From Methylobacter sp. (GTDB lineage Bacteria > Pseudomonadota > Gammaproteobacteria > Methylococcales > Methylomonadaceae): a DNA stretch of 7,200 bases. The notes under the pieces are model-generated. The model was not told the DNA's origin, did not search any database, and saw only the letters and a list, made by a program, of their open reading frames with translations. The translations under genes were made by a program, and so were the position numbers. This document shows positions 6,782-7,200 of the stretch, in pieces (the first letter of the stretch is position 1; every line of letters begins with the position of its first letter). The stretch covers positions 2,674 through 9,873 of the forward strand of contig PMJA01000191.1 of NCBI GenBank assembly GCA_003158415.1, read 5' to 3'.

Positions 6782-7200
6782 ATGAGTGTCACAACACAGC
6801 AATATATTAGCCTAATCGGTTCAGAAACAGAGACATTAAGTAAAGCGGTTGCGGTGCATCTTATGGATTCAACAGCTTCGTTGGGTTCTATTGTGATGCA
6901 ATCTTCGGCGCTTTATTTTGAATCAAAACAGTTAGTAAAATCCATAAAGAAAAATGATACAGCGGCTATTATCGATGCCGATGAAACGCTTACGGATTTT
7001 CTAAGAGATTGCCAAGAAACAATAAAATCCGCTTATAGCAAAATGGGCGATTTAATTGAAAACGATAGATTTAGCAATCCACTGAATAAAATGATGATGC
7101 CTGTCAGTCGCTGGTTACTAAAGAAATCCTTTGATAACTACGGCTTGACGATTATTTATATTATGGAGCATGACGTTGATGCAGATAAGTCGCCTTATTC
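6782..7200 (+). CDS. Hypothetical protein following fhcA (C-terminus beyond window)
   Basis: An open frame starts at ATG 6782 with AAGGA (6770-6774) seven bases upstream, 32 bp after fhcA, and runs off the right edge after 139 full codons. I do not recognise the family. The visible part (starting MSVTTQQYISLIGSETETL) is mostly amphipathic helix with acidic and lysine-rich turns, has no obvious membrane segment or signal peptide, and contains one cysteine (in DCQET). The composition is strongly AT-rich (17 of 60 and 19 of 60 G+C at 6901-6960 and 7021-7080 by hand count), unlike fhcA. Bacterial fhc clusters usually continue with the formyltransferase subunit (fhcD) and fhcC, but this protein resembles neither. 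Spacing suggests co-transcription with fhcA. That it is a gene is likely from the ribosome site and the open frame; its function is unknown. Confidence 0.7.
   Translation, partial: MSVTTQQYISLIGSETETLSKAVAVHLMDSTASLGSIVMQSSALYFESKQLVKSIKKNDTAAIIDADETLTDFLRDCQETIKSAYSKMGDLIENDRFSNPLNKMMMPVSRWLLKKSFDNYGLTIIYIMEHDVDADKSPY

Overview
The window looks like the chromosome of a gammaproteobacterial methanotroph or methylotroph (order Methylococcales, by inference). It carries two adjacent genes for the bacterial formyltransferase/hydrolase complex (fhcB, fhcA), which is specific to the tetrahydromethanopterin C1 pathway. Directly before them is a PrsK-type sensor kinase of the PEP-CTERM/exosortase (XrtA) exopolysaccharide system, a combination expected in such bacteria.

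Layout. Positions 1-1007 (minus strand) hold one long open frame that runs off the left edge. It encodes a protein with a degenerate Fic-like core. A 79-bp divergent intergenic region (1008-1086) separates it from the plus-strand block. That block is a tight head-to-tail run: prsK (1087-3168), a 67-aa cysteine-rich ORF with a TTG start (3170-3373), fhcB (3366-4631), a 118-aa AT-rich membrane-anchored ORF (4641-4997), a 93-bp spacer with a nested inverted repeat, fhcA (5091-6749), and an AT-rich unrecognised ORF starting at 6782 that leaves the window on the right. No stem-loop terminator with a T-run was seen anywhere in the plus-strand block, so it may be one transcript.

How the genes work together. 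FhcA and FhcB are two of the four subunits of the complex that moves the formyl group from formyl-H4MPT to (methyl)methanofuran and releases it as formate, the last step of H4MPT-linked formaldehyde oxidation. FhcA is the amidohydrolase subunit. FhcB is a relative of the molybdenum/tungsten formylmethanofuran dehydrogenase subunit that appears to have lost its metal ligands. fhcD and fhcC are not in the window; if present nearby they lie beyond the right-hand ORF. PrsK normally pairs with the regulator PrsR, but no response regulator is encoded here.

The most notable points are the orphan prsK fused by tight spacing to the C1 operon through a small Cys-rich bridging ORF, the two small AT-rich ORFs that break up an otherwise compact fhc operon, the hairpin-like spacer before fhcA, and the Fic-like protein that lacks the usual catalytic histidine. 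No RNA genes, CRISPR arrays or recognisable transposases were seen.
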